The translations under genes were made by a program, and so were the position numbers. The notes below the pieces were generated by a model. That model had not been told where the DNA came from, searched no databases, and worked only from the letters and a program-made list of their open reading frames with translations. From an uncultured bacterium (lineage in GTDB: Bacteria; Planctomycetota; Phycisphaerae; Phycisphaerales; SM1A02), in contig CAIPQY010000511.1 of assembly GCA_903867275.1 (NCBI GenBank), positions 1-5,610 of the forward strand: 5,610 bases of DNA. Reading direction: 5' to 3'. Below, one piece after another: positions 5,443 to 5,610 of this stretch. Every line of letters starts with the position of its first letter. Positions within the stretch are counted from its first letter, which is position 1.

Positions 5443-5491
5443 GCGACGCGACCAGTCTCCCTGAACCGCCACGGCCGATCAAGGCGGGGAT

Positions 5492-5610
5492 TCACGCCGT
5501 CTGCGGCTTCTTCGGAAACAGCAGGCTCAGCGCGATGGACGCGCCGATCACGCCGCAGATCACCGACAGGCTGATGCCGATGGGCACGTGCATGCCGAAG
5601 ATGGGCAGCA
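5492..5610 (-). CDS. Membrane protein C-terminus, probably TerC family (5' part outside window)
   Basis: Only the last 38 full codons are visible, ending in TGA at 5494-5492. They encode a short LPIFGMHVPIG loop, a hydrophobic helix (SLSVICGVIGASIALSLLF), and a positively charged end, PKKPQTA. The pattern of a His-Val/Ile-Pro turn, a final helix and a Lys-rich tail resembles the end of TerC-type integral membrane proteins. These are linked to tellurite resistance and metal (manganese) efflux. The fragment is too short to be certain, and any polytopic transporter could end this way. It is upstream of, and in the same direction as, the Cys-rich gene, and could be the first gene of that unit. 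Confidence 0.5.
   Translation of the reverse strand, partial: LPIFGMHVPIGISLSVICGVIGASIALSLLFPKKPQTA

Noticed and set aside
5443..5472. GTG at 5472 as start of the Cys-rich gene
   Set aside because: No ribosome binding site precedes it, and the added ten residues dilute the basic-plus-hydrophobic N-terminus. It remains possible through coupling with the upstream gene.
4615..5574. Long plus-strand reading frame (319 codons)
   Set aside because: Low-complexity His/Arg/Ala composition, antisense to the Cys-rich gene and the prepilin leader. No start context or motif supports it.

Overview
This GC-rich window reads as a chromosomal segment of a planctomycete, most likely of the Phycisphaerae type. 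The support is a set of protein signatures typical of that group: paired dockerin-like calcium loops with the DFGDVALALL style (3203-3961), a VPAP-type PEP-CTERM tail ending in RRR (2329-3117), and a type IV prepilin-like protein carrying the H-X9-DG motif (4024-4728). Taxonomy is inferred from these protein styles only; no rRNA or tRNA is present.

Layout, left to right. The 3' end of an AMP nucleosidase gene (plus strand) enters from the left edge and stops at 405. Everything else is on the minus strand. Facing it, with one base between the two stop codons, is a BrnT/BrnA-type toxin-antitoxin pair (brnT 702-1043, brnA 407-760, overlapping by 59 bases). Upstream of brnT is an Old Yellow Enzyme-type flavin ene-reductase (1121-2215). 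A strong Rho-independent terminator (2264-2304) separates this from five same-direction genes. In transcription order these are: the C-terminal end of a TerC-like membrane protein (from the right edge to 5492), a Cys-rich membrane or secreted protein with a C-C-C-H cluster (4819-5442), an H-X9-DG prepilin-like protein (4024-4728), a secreted His-motif protein with a C-terminal dockerin pair (3203-3961), and a VPAP-CTERM secreted protein (2329-3117).

How the genes may work together. Four of the five genes upstream of the terminator encode products with an export signal or membrane segment, and the fifth is the tail of a membrane protein. Gaps are 49 to 90 bases, so they may form one or two transcription units for cell-surface proteins. 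TerC proteins, the Cys cluster and the His motifs all hint at metal ions, but that link is inference. The brnTA pair should act as a self-contained, autoregulated unit. Its start region is unusually structured: a 9-bp hairpin covers the brnT ribosome binding site, and an exact 18-bp palindrome lies just inside the gene.

There is no CRISPR array, insertion sequence, rRNA or tRNA that I can see. There is no gene-free stretch longer than about 115 bases. The most promising poorly described item is the Cys-rich protein and its surface-protein neighbourhood.
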